Made by a program: the position numbers and the translations under genes. This document shows positions 34,358-43,356 of a stretch of DNA of 64,000 nt, piece by piece. Each line of letters opens with the position of its first letter. Position 1 is the stretch's first letter. The stretch lies in assembly GCA_934148015.1 (NCBI GenBank), contig CAKPCU010000003.1:1-64000 (forward strand), written 5' to 3'. The stretch comes from an uncultured Bacilli bacterium. GTDB taxonomy: Bacteria; Bacillota_I; Bacilli_A; RF39; UBA660. A model generated the notes under the pieces. That model did no database searches. It saw only the letters and a list, made by a program, of their open reading frames with translations, and was not told where the DNA came from.

Positions 34358-34418
34358 CTTTTATCACCTCCTCAATCATATTATTATGTTTTAATTAATA
34401 AAAACCCTCGCTTTTTTT

Positions 34419-34446
34419 TTGACTTTTTTCTGAAAAATGATATTAT
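34419..34446 (+). promoter_or_regulatory. Promoter of the lipid kinase gene
   Basis: TTGACT (34419-34424) and TATTAT (34441-34446) are 16 bases apart, with the ribosome site and ATG following within 20 bases. Confidence 0.55.
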
Positions 34447-34465
34447 ATATAGCAAGAGGGATAAT

Positions 34466-35398
34466 ATGGAAAGAAATGATTTAAAAAAATGTATTATAAT
34501 TTATAATCCTGTATCTACTGGATTTAAAGAAAGCAGTGTTGGTCAAATAGCTAAAACAGTTAAGAGTTATGGAATTGAACCATATTTTATGAAAAGTATG
34601 TATGAGGGACATGTAAAAGATTTAGTTAAAACCTATGATGATAATAATAACATAATAATAACTCTTGGAGGAGATGGAACAGTTAGTGAATCATATCAAG
34701 CATTAAATGAAATAAATCAAAAAGGGATATATTCACACGTTCCAACAGGTACTACTAATGATATGGCTAAAAATTTTAACATAAATGAAAAAAACGTTTC
34801 GAAAATCATAGAAAACGTTTTAAATGGTGAAATCAAATACTTAGATTCATACAGTGTTAATGATAAAATAGCTGCATACACTTCTGTATTTGGGCATTTA
34901 GCACATATACCTTATATAACGAATCCTAAATTAAAGAAAAATTTCGGCCATGCTGGATATGTTATAACGGCATTAAAGGATTTAGTTAAAAAGCCTGTTA
35001 TATATAATATAGATTATGAGACTAACAATATGAGTGGTAACTGTGATTGCATAATTGGTGCTGTTACAAACTCAAAAGGTTTTGCTGGAGTAGAATTATT
35101 TAAAAACGCAGCTTTAGATGATGGAAAACTTGAACTACTTATAATTAAGAATATAAATGCTAAAACAATATGTAAATTATTTAAAGAGTACTTAAAAAAT
35201 GACGTTGACTTAAATAAACATAACGATTGTATGATTGTAGATTCTTCTAGTGAAATTAAAATTAAATTTAATGATGTTTATCCTAAATATCCAGTTGATA
35301 TTGATGGTGAAAATTCACTTATTTTACCAAATTATATTGACAGTGAATTAACTTTTAAGCCAGCTAAAAAAATAAGAGTATTAATCAATAATAAATAA
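34466..35398 (+). CDS. Diacylglycerol kinase catalytic-domain lipid kinase (DagK/YegS family)
   Basis: This soluble kinase of about 310 residues begins with the family's IIYNPVSTG, followed by the ATP loop ITLGGDGTVSESYQAL and the PTGTTNDMAKN motif. It should phosphorylate diacylglycerol or a related lipid at the inner membrane face. In Gram-positives DagK recycles the diacylglycerol made by lipoteichoic acid synthesis. ATG at 34466 follows AAGAGGG and a promoter; an open extension to 34331 is not supported. It is divergent from the bacteriocin-like operon. Confidence 0.9.
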   Translation: MERNDLKKCIIIYNPVSTGFKESSVGQIAKTVKSYGIEPYFMKSMYEGHVKDLVKTYDDNNNIIITLGGDGTVSESYQALNEINQKGIYSHVPTGTTNDMAKNFNINEKNVSKIIENVLNGEIKYLDSYSVNDKIAAYTSVFGHLAHIPYITNPKLKKNFGHAGYVITALKDLVKKPVIYNIDYETNNMSGNCDCIIGAVTNSKGFAGVELFKNAALDDGKLELLIIKNINAKTICKLFKEYLKNDVDLNKHNDCMIVDSSSEIKIKFNDVYPKYPVDIDGENSLILPNYIDSELTFKPAKKIRVLINNK

Positions 35399-35448
35399 AA
35401 GTATAGAAAAAAGAATAAAAATTAAAACACACTTCCCTATAAAAAAAT

Positions 35449-35474
35449 AAAAATCACTACTCAGGTAGTGATTT
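35449..35474. terminator. Terminator shared by tRNA-Arg and the lipid kinase gene
   Basis: AATCACTAC (35452-35460) pairs with GTAGTGATT (35465-35473) across a four-base loop. On the minus strand it is followed by TTTATTTTTTT. Confidence 0.8.
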
Positions 35475-35485
35475 ATTTGTTATAA

Positions 35486-35562
<77 letters not shown>

Positions 35563-35609
35563 GTGATTGTTCATCAAGGAACATATCCATTATAACAAAC
35601 TAATAAGAA

Positions 35610-36566
35610 TTATTCAATATTTTTTAATACACTTTTTGTAATTTCTTTACCATTTACGTTAAATACTACTTCTTTTACATCATAATTATCTTGAATTGAA
35701 AACGAAATAGAATAGATTACCTCTTCTAATACCTTCATGGAATTTTCATCATCAAGAAGATAATTATTAAAATTTAATATAAGTTTTTCATTTTCAAATT
35801 TATAATCTAAAAGTTTTGCATTATAATTTAGAAAGCTCATCAAATTTGTTTCATATATGTTGCTTGATGTTAATTCATCTATTATTATTTTAATTTTTTC
35901 CCTATCATCATTAACCATTCTAGTAACTGGAACATAGTAAAAATAATTATTATTCTTATTTAAATAATAAACGGTAACACCTGTGACATTCTTGTAACTG
36001 TCAAAATCATACACTTTATTTATCCCATCTTTTCTCGAAAAAGGCTGATTTATAATTTTTTTAAATTTCGGCATACTATTTAGCAATTTTCCATTTACTT
36101 TTATATAAACCTTTTTAATTTTATCCAAACTTGTTAAGTTATATGTAATAGCACTTATTGCTTTATTAAAATCAACTTCATTTAATTCTAAAAATTCTGA
36201 AGAAAAATCTATTGATGCAAAATCATCTTTAAGTATAATATCTAATATTTTAGTATCTATGGGTAAAATAGCTTTAAAACCATTAGGTAACTTATCCTCT
36301 AAACTCCCTCCTATTACTAATAATTTTAATATGTTTTCTATATATGTTTTAGTATCAGAAGAAGATAGTTGTACTTCACTTCTAGCTACGTAACCATTTT
36401 TATCAATTAAATATATGTAGCTCTTTTTTGTAGTCATAATAGTATTTTTAGTAATATTGTCTTTAAGAGAATATTCTTTAGAAACTGGAAACAATAATAA
36501 AAAAAGGAAAAGAAACAACATTCCACTAGTTCTAAATATTTTATTGTAAGCAAATTTTCTTATCAT
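35610..36566 (-). CDS. gerM: GerM-domain lipoprotein-like or membrane protein
   Basis: This 318-residue protein has an N-terminal hydrophobic anchor (residues 13-28) and two GerM-type domains. The first, about residues 75-170, has LPNGFKAILPIDTKILDI; the second, about 205-310, starts at FYYVPVTRMVNDDREK and ends at VVFNVNGKEI. Two GerM domains and the adjacent gerE-like gene match the gerE-gerM neighbourhood of Bacillus, where GerM supports sporulation and germination. No lipobox Cys is evident. Confidence 0.75.
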   Translation of the reverse strand: MIRKFAYNKIFRTSGMLFLFLFLLLFPVSKEYSLKDNITKNTIMTTKKSYIYLIDKNGYVARSEVQLSSSDTKTYIENILKLLVIGGSLEDKLPNGFKAILPIDTKILDIILKDDFASIDFSSEFLELNEVDFNKAISAITYNLTSLDKIKKVYIKVNGKLLNSMPKFKKIINQPFSRKDGINKVYDFDSYKNVTGVTVYYLNKNNNYFYYVPVTRMVNDDREKIKIIIDELTSSNIYETNLMSFLNYNAKLLDYKFENEKLILNFNNYLLDDENSMKVLEEVIYSISFSIQDNYDVKEVVFNVNGKEITKSVLKNIE

Positions 36567-36590
36567 AACTTCCTCCCATATATATTATGA

Positions 36591-36614
36591 AAAAAATCGC
36601 ATATATATGCGATT
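36591..36614 (-). terminator. Terminator of the gerE-like gene
   Basis: On the minus strand AAAATCGCATA pairs with TATGCGATTTT and is followed by further Ts. It separates gerE from gerM. Confidence 0.75.
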
Positions 36615-36821
36615 TTATAACTTTATCTCATCTAATTTAAGTAATTCTATCACTGCACTAGCTCTTCCTTTTACTCCAAGTTTTTGCATAACATTTGAAA
36701 TATGATTTCTAACTGTCTTTTCACTAATACTTAATTTATCAGCTATTTCTTTAGTTGTCTTATTCGTAATTAAATAATCAAAGATTTCTTTTTCTCTTTT
36801 AGTAAGTATTTTCTTTGACAT
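36615..36821 (-). CDS. gerE: LuxR-type HTH regulator, GerE-like
   Basis: The whole protein of 68 residues is one LuxR/GerE DNA-binding domain: LTKREKEIFDYL, then IADKLSISEKTVRNHISNVM and KLGVKGRASAVIELL. There is no receiver or sensor domain, as in GerE, which regulates late mother-cell coat genes with sigma-K. The neighbouring gerM supports the call. Other stand-alone LuxR domains exist, so the exact orthology is an inference. Confidence 0.75.
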   Translation of the reverse strand: MSKKILTKREKEIFDYLITNKTTKEIADKLSISEKTVRNHISNVMQKLGVKGRASAVIELLKLDEIKL

Positions 36822-36898
36822 AACTTCCCCACTTTCTTGATATAAGAGGTATTTTAATATTTTCTATATTATTTTATGAAAGTGAGAAAAAAAGGTAC

Positions 36899-37396
36899 TT
36901 AATTCTGATATTTTATCGAAATATACATTTTTTCTTTGTATTCTTCTTGAATAGATCTCATTATTTTATTTGCAGAAGAATAGTTATGATCTTTACTATT
37001 TATAGTAACACTTACATTATTACCATCTATCTTTACAAATACATCTACTTTAAAATTCTTCTTTATCTTTTCTTGAATAGCTTCCTCCTTGGCTTTTATT
37101 TCATCTATTTTTTTTAATCCTTCGTATGCATTATTCTTCTCTTCAGTAGTAGACTTTTTGTTTGATAAAATCTCATTATATTCTGCCGCCAAAGATGCCC
37201 TTTCTTCATCTTTTTCAACTTGAAGAACCGTTAGAACATCAGAATTAGTAACAGTTACTTTTTCTTCACTTTTATTTTTCTTGATATTTTTGGAATTAGT
37301 AGTTAAAAGTTCACTAGGCATGGTTATGTAGTAAACACTTAATACTAAAATTAAACTAAATAATGTAATAAACCATAGTTTTTGTTTATTTATCAT
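36899..37396 (-). CDS. SpoIIIAH-like protein
   Basis: This 165-residue protein has a single N-terminal helix (LWFITLFSLILVLSVYYI), a helical linker with LQVEKDEERASLAAEYNEIL, and a C-terminal beta-rich ring-building domain containing VDVFVKIDGNNVSVTI. This is the SpoIIIAH pattern. SpoIIIAH pairs with SpoIIQ across the engulfing membranes. The other seven spoIIIA genes are not here, so it is either a relocated copy or a paralogue. It is flanked by coiled-coil genes upstream and gerE downstream. Confidence 0.7.
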   Translation of the reverse strand: MINKQKLWFITLFSLILVLSVYYITMPSELLTTNSKNIKKNKSEEKVTVTNSDVLTVLQVEKDEERASLAAEYNEILSNKKSTTEEKNNAYEGLKKIDEIKAKEEAIQEKIKKNFKVDVFVKIDGNNVSVTINSKDHNYSSANKIMRSIQEEYKEKMYISIKYQN

Positions 37397-37453
37397 AAAA
37401 ATCCTCCTTAACTTTTCTAATTAAATATATGCTTTTATTATAATTTAATTACA

Positions 37454-37478
37454 AAAAAAGAATCCTAAGATTCTTTTT
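37454..37478 (-). terminator. Terminator of the coiled-coil gene pair
   Basis: On the minus strand AAAGAATC pairs with GATTCTTT across TTAG, followed by Ts. It overlaps the end of the 37465-38790 gene. Confidence 0.75.
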
Positions 37479-38790
37479 GAACATTCATAACAGCATTTGC
37501 AAAAGGAAGTACATCATTTATTTTTCTATTTAGCTCTTCTTCTTTTGCTTTTAACTCTTCTTTTTTCTTATTTAATTCTTTTTCGATTTCGTCAAGTTCT
37601 AATTGTTTTTTATTAGAATTATCTATTAAACTATTAACGAATGCTTCGTCATCATCTAATCTTTTTTCATCATTATCTAATTTTTGTTGCTTTTCTTTTA
37701 TAGCATCCAAACGATAAGTTAATCTATTTATTAATTCACTAGCTATTTCATCTTCGTTGTATTTATCTATGATGTTATCTTTTTCTTCTGATTTTATAAT
37801 AGGCTCTACTGCGGTAAAGCTATTATTTCGCATTTCTTCATCAGATGGCATTGAAACTACTGGAGATTTTGCAATTTTTAGTATTTCTTCTACGTCATAT
37901 TGTTTCTTTAAATCTTTATCAACCGTAATAGGTTCTTCTTTTGGAACTTCCAAAGCACTTACACTGATTTTTTCTTCTTCTTCCTTAGATGTATTATTAA
38001 TGCTTGAAAAACTTGGTATTTCAGGTAATTCAATATCAGACTTATCATCACTAATAGGAAGTATTTTCTCATCTGTTATAGGTGCTTTAGGTATACTAGG
38101 TATTTCGATATCATCAACATTAGGAGTGAACGGTTTGAAATCATCTGTAATACTACTATTATTTAGTTCAATAATAGCATTAAGGCCATTCATTATTCCA
38201 TCAACAAAATTACTTAAATATAAATCACTAATTGATTTAAGTGTACTAGATATAAGAGAATATATGCTTTCTTTATATGTATTGATGGTATTTTCAAATA
38301 TAGCTACGTTAACATTTGGAAAACTACTAATATAATTAATAAAGTTGTTAAACTTGTCTTCAATTTCAACGTTTTTACCATCTGTATCACAAAAATCATT
38401 TCTTTTAATTTTAACTATTTCTAAATATTTATTATTTAAAAGTGAGTTTAAACTATCTATAAATTTATCTTTTTCTTCTGCATTTGTTATGTTAGCATCT
38501 TCTAATTTATCATTTATTTTCATAACAAATTGTTCATTTACTGTTTCTACTCCTCTTAAATCTTTAATAACGTATGACTCAACAATTCTATTTATTGGCA
38601 TAACTAAATCATCTTTAGCCTTGTTAATAGAGTTAGAAAAATCAATTACATAATTTGATAAAGTTACTAATTCTCCAACAAATGAAGTTGTTTTTTCTTC
38701 AATCTGATTATTTAAATTTCTAAGTTTTCCTCTATATTCATTGTTGTTTTCACTTATCTTATCTAGAACACTGTTGTTTAATTTATTCAT
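37465..38790 (-). CDS. Uncharacterised coiled-coil protein B
   Basis: This protein of about 441 residues has a helical N-terminal domain (about 1-230), a disordered Pro/Glu/Asp/Ser region (about 235-350), and a C-terminal coiled coil (about 355-430) rich in Lys, Glu and Leu (KEKQQKLDNDEKRLDDDEAF, then KKKEELKAKEEELNRK). There is no signal peptide or membrane segment. ATG at 38790 overlaps the end of the upstream gene by eight bases. The layout mirrors that of the upstream gene. It could be a scaffold for cell division or sporulation, but I do not recognise it. Confidence 0.6.
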   Translation of the reverse strand: MNKLNNSVLDKISENNNEYRGKLRNLNNQIEEKTTSFVGELVTLSNYVIDFSNSINKAKDDLVMPINRIVESYVIKDLRGVETVNEQFVMKINDKLEDANITNAEEKDKFIDSLNSLLNNKYLEIVKIKRNDFCDTDGKNVEIEDKFNNFINYISSFPNVNVAIFENTINTYKESIYSLISSTLKSISDLYLSNFVDGIMNGLNAIIELNNSSITDDFKPFTPNVDDIEIPSIPKAPITDEKILPISDDKSDIELPEIPSFSSINNTSKEEEEKISVSALEVPKEEPITVDKDLKKQYDVEEILKIAKSPVVSMPSDEEMRNNSFTAVEPIIKSEEKDNIIDKYNEDEIASELINRLTYRLDAIKEKQQKLDNDEKRLDDDEAFVNSLIDNSNKKQLELDEIEKELNKKKEELKAKEEELNRKINDVLPFANAVMNVQKES

Positions 38791-39814
38791 TTGTACTACC
38801 TCCGTTTGAATCAAAAGTTTTAATGTTATTAAGACCCTTTATTAAAGGTTTCATATTAAGGAAAATAACTTCAGCTTCTGATAATTTAGAATTTAGTTCT
38901 AATTCTCTTTCATTTAATTCTATTTTTATTTGAGATAATTTATTTTCACGTTCAATGTTAGCTTCAATGTTCTTATTTGTTATAGCTAATTTTTCCTCTA
39001 TTTCTTTTCGTCTTGTTTCAATTTTCGCTTCTCTTCTAGCTAATTTTTCTTCCTTAGTATTAAGACTTAAAATAGTTTTATTAAATAATGTCATATCATC
39101 ATACTTATCAAATCTATTAACTTCTTGTTTAACAACACTTTCATTTGTTAAAATATTTTCTTCAATATTCATAGTATCACTTTCCTCTTCATATTCTTCT
39201 TTTATTTCTTCTTCTGTAACTTCTGGAGTTAATTCTTCTATTAATATATCCATATATTTCTTATCTGTTTGATCAATCATTTCTTTAAGATTTTTTTCTA
39301 ACTCATCTTTTAGATTCTTTAAGGCTCTATCAATTGCACTTACTAAAAAAACATTTTCGTTAACCTTAGAAATAATATTGTCGCTGACATAGGAATCTAA
39401 AATACTTATAATGCTAGTTAGGTCCAAATCTTCTGTCATATTTAATTGATTAGAACTTTTATTTTTACTAAGTTCTTTTAAATATTGTTTATTAATTTTA
39501 TCAATACTTTCCTTCTTTAATAAACAATCTTCTATATAAGTATCATTTGTTATTTGAAGTGCTAAAGAATCAATAAATAATTTTCGCTTTATTTTTTTTA
39601 TAATAGGATTTTTTATACATTTAGAAACTTCATCTCTAAGTGTCTCCTCGTTTATATTTATACTGTTATCAGTTATAAGGCTTTCAATATCCTCAGCAAA
39701 ATGATAAATATTTCTATCAATAATTTTGATTAAATTATCGCTAATTATATGATCATTTAACGTACTACATTTTAGTAAAACACTGTTTTTTATTCTCTCA
39801 ATTACCCCTATCAC
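38783..39814 (-). CDS. Uncharacterised coiled-coil protein A
   Basis: This protein of about 343 residues starts at GTG 39814, six bases after AAGGAGG. A helical N-terminal region (to about 190) is followed by an acidic stretch (EVTEEEIKEEYEEESDT) and a C-terminal coiled coil (KEEKLARREAKIETRRKEIE) ending in LSEAEVIFLNMKPLIKGLNN. The same order of parts is found in protein B, and the ends share a LxxAExxFxNxxP-like rhythm. The two are overlapping partners with no recognised family. Confidence 0.6.
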   Translation of the reverse strand: MIGVIERIKNSVLLKCSTLNDHIISDNLIKIIDRNIYHFAEDIESLITDNSININEETLRDEVSKCIKNPIIKKIKRKLFIDSLALQITNDTYIEDCLLKKESIDKINKQYLKELSKNKSSNQLNMTEDLDLTSIISILDSYVSDNIISKVNENVFLVSAIDRALKNLKDELEKNLKEMIDQTDKKYMDILIEELTPEVTEEEIKEEYEEESDTMNIEENILTNESVVKQEVNRFDKYDDMTLFNKTILSLNTKEEKLARREAKIETRRKEIEEKLAITNKNIEANIERENKLSQIKIELNERELELNSKLSEAEVIFLNMKPLIKGLNNIKTFDSNGGSTNE

Positions 39815-39923
39815 AACTAGCCTCCTTAATAAATTACCTACCCCTTTATAGTAACATACCGCTACCATAACTAATAACATTCTACCACAAAAAAATATAA
39901 ATTTAAACATTAAATTTATATTT

Positions 39924-42491
39924 TTAGACTTTTTTTATGTTTTTATCCTTTTTAAAGAAACTATACATGCAAATTATAGCAAAACTAATAAATGATATTC
40001 CTATACCAAGTCTCATTTTATCAGGATAATATAGTAACTCCACTTTGTGATTTCCTCTTTTTATATCAAAAGCTAAATAACTATCTGCAATCGAGTAAGT
40101 ATCAACTTTTTTCCCATCTACTAAAGCAGTCCAACCATCATCATATGCAATAGTTGTAAACATAACCTTATCTTCATTTAAAGAAACTGTTCCATTAATA
40201 TATGTATCACTATAATTTTTAACTTTAAGTTTGTTATCATTTATTTTATTATAAAACCTTTTAAATACATCGTCATTTATAGTATATGCATAAAATTTAA
40301 TTACTGAATCATCACTATTTTCGAAGTTTATTTTTATATCAATTGTACCAACATCTTTTACACCAACATCTACCACATAATATTCATCAGAAGTAATTGA
40401 ATAATATTTTCCATCAATTTCATAACCAGATACTTTATCTCCGCCTATGTATAAATAAACATTATTACGTTTTTCATTAGCTAGTTTAAAAGTCATGCAT
40501 GTCGATGAATTTTCTAGTTTATATGCGAAATTTCCATTTGAATTATTAAAGAAATTATTATCTTGTATTTGTCCACCTGTTATATTTGAAACTTGTAAAC
40601 TATCAAATACATTTTCTTCATTTGTTGCCTTATACACAAACTCATCTTGATTTTCAAAAGGAAGATATTCTTTTAAAACATAACTTTTAATTTTCTTATC
40701 TACCCCGTATATTAAAGATGAACTATAATTATATTTTATTAAATCAACTGAATTTAAGCTTTTTATATAAGAATAATACTCATTATCAATATAATCTCCC
40801 ATTAAATATTTAATATTAAACATCGTATTGTAAACTGGCGTATTATAGTATTTATAATAGTAACTATTTATATTATTACCAGCAAGTCCTATTTTTCTTT
40901 GAAACCTTGAAACAGATTCATAAGCCATAGAGGTAAATGTTGAAATACCTTTATAATTAAACCAAGCAGGATCATTTAATGTTAAATAATCTGTTTTTTC
41001 TATCCTATATAAATCATTATCTTCTTTTTCCACTTCATTTATTAAAGTTGAATATGTATCTTTACTGCTCATAAATGTATTTATATCGTGATCAATATCC
41101 CAATTATAATTTATTGCGTAAATGCACTCAAATGATGTAACAGAGATTAAAAGTAAAATAATTATTAAGTTCTTTTTTTTAAATCTAATTTTAGTTAGCA
41201 AATAAATTAATAAATATAATAGCAAAGTTATTATGTTAACTATAGTTCTATCAAAATCAATATTATCAAATTTAAATTTATAAGCTGCTAATATAACCAA
41301 TAATAAACTTCCAAATGCTATAAATACATTTCTTTGCTTAACATCTTTTATTCTTAAAATCCCATAATACCCTATTATTATAAATACAAAAACATATATA
41401 AACGAATAACGCCATGGCAAATCATTAGGAACGTGAAACGCATGCCAAATAAAGTCTATAGATTTTATATTAAAACAAAAAGAGAAAAACAAAAGAGATA
41501 CAATAGCTAAAAACTTGGCTTTCTTATTTATTTTTTTATTCATAAAAAACACTATAACGCCAATTATCGTAATAAGTCCAGAATAAACATTTGGAAGAGG
41601 AAGAGTGTCACTTGCAAAAACAGTTCTGTTAACACCAGTTATGTGATTAAATAAATAATCATATATTTTAAAAGACGACTCAAATAATGGGAATAAATCC
41701 TTTGTCGCAGAAATAGAAGATAATGATTTATAAAGAGGAATTAGTGCAAATGCAACTAAGGCAGCTGCCAAAATGGAAAAGCAAATAAATAGAATGACTT
41801 TTTTAAACATAAGTTTAAAATTAAATCCCACTTTATACCATAGATAAGCAAGGAAATATAATACCGAAAAAATACATATCATGTATGCTATAAAGTAATT
41901 AGAAAACAACATAATAGATAGAAAAATAGTATAAAATAAAGGACTATCATCATCTACTATTTTATTAATTCCAAGCATAATAAGTGGTAAAAACACCATT
42001 CCATCTAACCACATTATATTCCAGTAATATGCACAAAAATATCCAGAAAATGAATAAAGAATAGAAAAAACAACTAATAACACATTATCCTTTTTGAAAG
42101 TTTTCTTTAAATAACATGACATAAAAGTAGATGCAAAAATAACTTTTAATGCAATTATAAGGGAAAAAGAAATTACTATATTATCTTTTTTAAATATAAA
42201 CATAATCAAATTAAACGGACTGGATAAATAATTTAAAAAATTTCTATAAAATGGTATACCTCCACCAGTATTAAAGGAGTATAACAAAGATTTACCACTT
42301 TGAATTCTATCATATAATTCATTTAATAATGGTCCGTATTGATGATAAAAATCTACATCTAACATTGAATTATTGCCAAGCGGTGCTATCTTACTTAATG
42401 CGTAAATAACACTTATTACAATACTTGATACAAAAAATGTAATATATATCCATTTGTAGTCTTTAATCATCTTTTTTAGCTTATCTATCAT
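39924..42491 (-). CDS. YfhO-family multi-pass membrane protein
   Basis: This 855-residue protein has about 13 transmembrane helices in its first 430 residues, a large extracytoplasmic domain, and a last helix followed by a basic end. DFYHQYGPLLNELYDRIQSG and YSFNTGGGIPFYRNFLNYLS are YfhO signatures, along with FAYDDGW-like AYDDGWTALVDGKKVDTY. YfhO proteins are GT-C-like and in Bacillus and Listeria help glycosylate lipoteichoic acid. It is transcribed alone or with the neighbours in the same direction. Confidence 0.85.
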   Translation of the reverse strand: MIDKLKKMIKDYKWIYITFFVSSIVISVIYALSKIAPLGNNSMLDVDFYHQYGPLLNELYDRIQSGKSLLYSFNTGGGIPFYRNFLNYLSSPFNLIMFIFKKDNIVISFSLIIALKVIFASTFMSCYLKKTFKKDNVLLVVFSILYSFSGYFCAYYWNIMWLDGMVFLPLIMLGINKIVDDDSPLFYTIFLSIMLFSNYFIAYMICIFSVLYFLAYLWYKVGFNFKLMFKKVILFICFSILAAALVAFALIPLYKSLSSISATKDLFPLFESSFKIYDYLFNHITGVNRTVFASDTLPLPNVYSGLITIIGVIVFFMNKKINKKAKFLAIVSLLFFSFCFNIKSIDFIWHAFHVPNDLPWRYSFIYVFVFIIIGYYGILRIKDVKQRNVFIAFGSLLLVILAAYKFKFDNIDFDRTIVNIITLLLYLLIYLLTKIRFKKKNLIIILLLISVTSFECIYAINYNWDIDHDINTFMSSKDTYSTLINEVEKEDNDLYRIEKTDYLTLNDPAWFNYKGISTFTSMAYESVSRFQRKIGLAGNNINSYYYKYYNTPVYNTMFNIKYLMGDYIDNEYYSYIKSLNSVDLIKYNYSSSLIYGVDKKIKSYVLKEYLPFENQDEFVYKATNEENVFDSLQVSNITGGQIQDNNFFNNSNGNFAYKLENSSTCMTFKLANEKRNNVYLYIGGDKVSGYEIDGKYYSITSDEYYVVDVGVKDVGTIDIKINFENSDDSVIKFYAYTINDDVFKRFYNKINDNKLKVKNYSDTYINGTVSLNEDKVMFTTIAYDDGWTALVDGKKVDTYSIADSYLAFDIKRGNHKVELLYYPDKMRLGIGISFISFAIICMYSFFKKDKNIKKV

Positions 42492-42549
42492 ATTATCACC
42501 AGTAAAATAATATCAAAACAAAGTGATAAAATCAAGTACATAAATATGA

Positions 42550-43287
42550 TTACTCTAAAACATTAAGTATATCACTACAACTATTTTTTAAGTAAATAGT
42601 TAATTTATCATTTATATCTATACACGCTAAAAGAATTCTTTCTATATCATTATAACCCTTTATTCTAAGTTGTTTTAATAACCACTCTTCATTTTTGCCT
42701 ATTTTTTCTAAATTTTTTGTCATAATTTTTCCATCAATTATCACATTAGCACATAAACCTTGCTTAGATACCTTAATATTCATATTTTTATTAACTACAG
42801 GAGAATACTCTTCTTTAGGTAAAAAACTGATTTGCCCATTAGCCTCCATTAGTGCATATTTAATCTCACTAATATCAAAGTATCCAGCTATTCTAGCTGT
42901 TTGCAAGAAGTCATTTAAATCCATTTTAGTTCTTTTTAAATTCTTATATACAAAATTACCATTTTCTATGATAACAGTTGGTGTTCCCATAAAAAAACGT
43001 CTCAGTTTTATACTTTTCATAGTAAGATATGAAACTAATGCACCTATAAAACCAAATATCACAACACCTATAACACCGTTTAATATTTGAGTGTCTAAAT
43101 TCATTGTAACTTCAGCTGCAAAATTACCTATAGATATACTAATTACATAATCAAATAAACTAAGTTCAGAAACTTGTTTTTTACCAATTAACTTAGTTAT
43201 AAAAAATAATGTTATAAGAGAAAACAAAGCTCTTTGTGAAACAATTATTATTTCATTAAAATCAGTATTCAATATATCTTTTAGCAT
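42550..43287 (-). CDS. DUF421/YetF-type membrane protein, copy 2
   Basis: This protein of about 245 residues has three helices and then a cytoplasmic domain. LFFITKLIGKKQVSELSLFD and TPTVIIENGNFVYKNLKRTK match the family, as does IKYALMEANGQISFLPKEEY. ATG at 43287 follows AGGTGATATAC. It is a distant paralogue of the protein at 27114-27758, sharing the same layout but few identical blocks. Confidence 0.8.
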   Translation of the reverse strand: MLKDILNTDFNEIIIVSQRALFSLITLFFITKLIGKKQVSELSLFDYVISISIGNFAAEVTMNLDTQILNGVIGVVIFGFIGALVSYLTMKSIKLRRFFMGTPTVIIENGNFVYKNLKRTKMDLNDFLQTARIAGYFDISEIKYALMEANGQISFLPKEEYSPVVNKNMNIKVSKQGLCANVIIDGKIMTKNLEKIGKNEEWLLKQLRIKGYNDIERILLACIDINDKLTIYLKNSCSDILNVLE

Positions 43288-43332
43288 GTATATCACCTAA
43301 ATATATATTTAACAATAATAAATTATATATAC

Positions 43333-43356
43333 AAAAAAAATTACCTTACGGTAATT
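43333..43356 (-). terminator. Terminator of the Big2 gene
   Basis: On the minus strand AATTACC pairs with GGTAATT across GTAA, followed by eight Ts. It probably ends the Tad operon transcript. Confidence 0.8.

Noticed and set aside
37757..38653. Two long plus-strand frames of 192 and 102 codons
   Set aside because: Both are antisense to coiled-coil protein B, which has a ribosome site and gene overlap; the antisense frames have neither.
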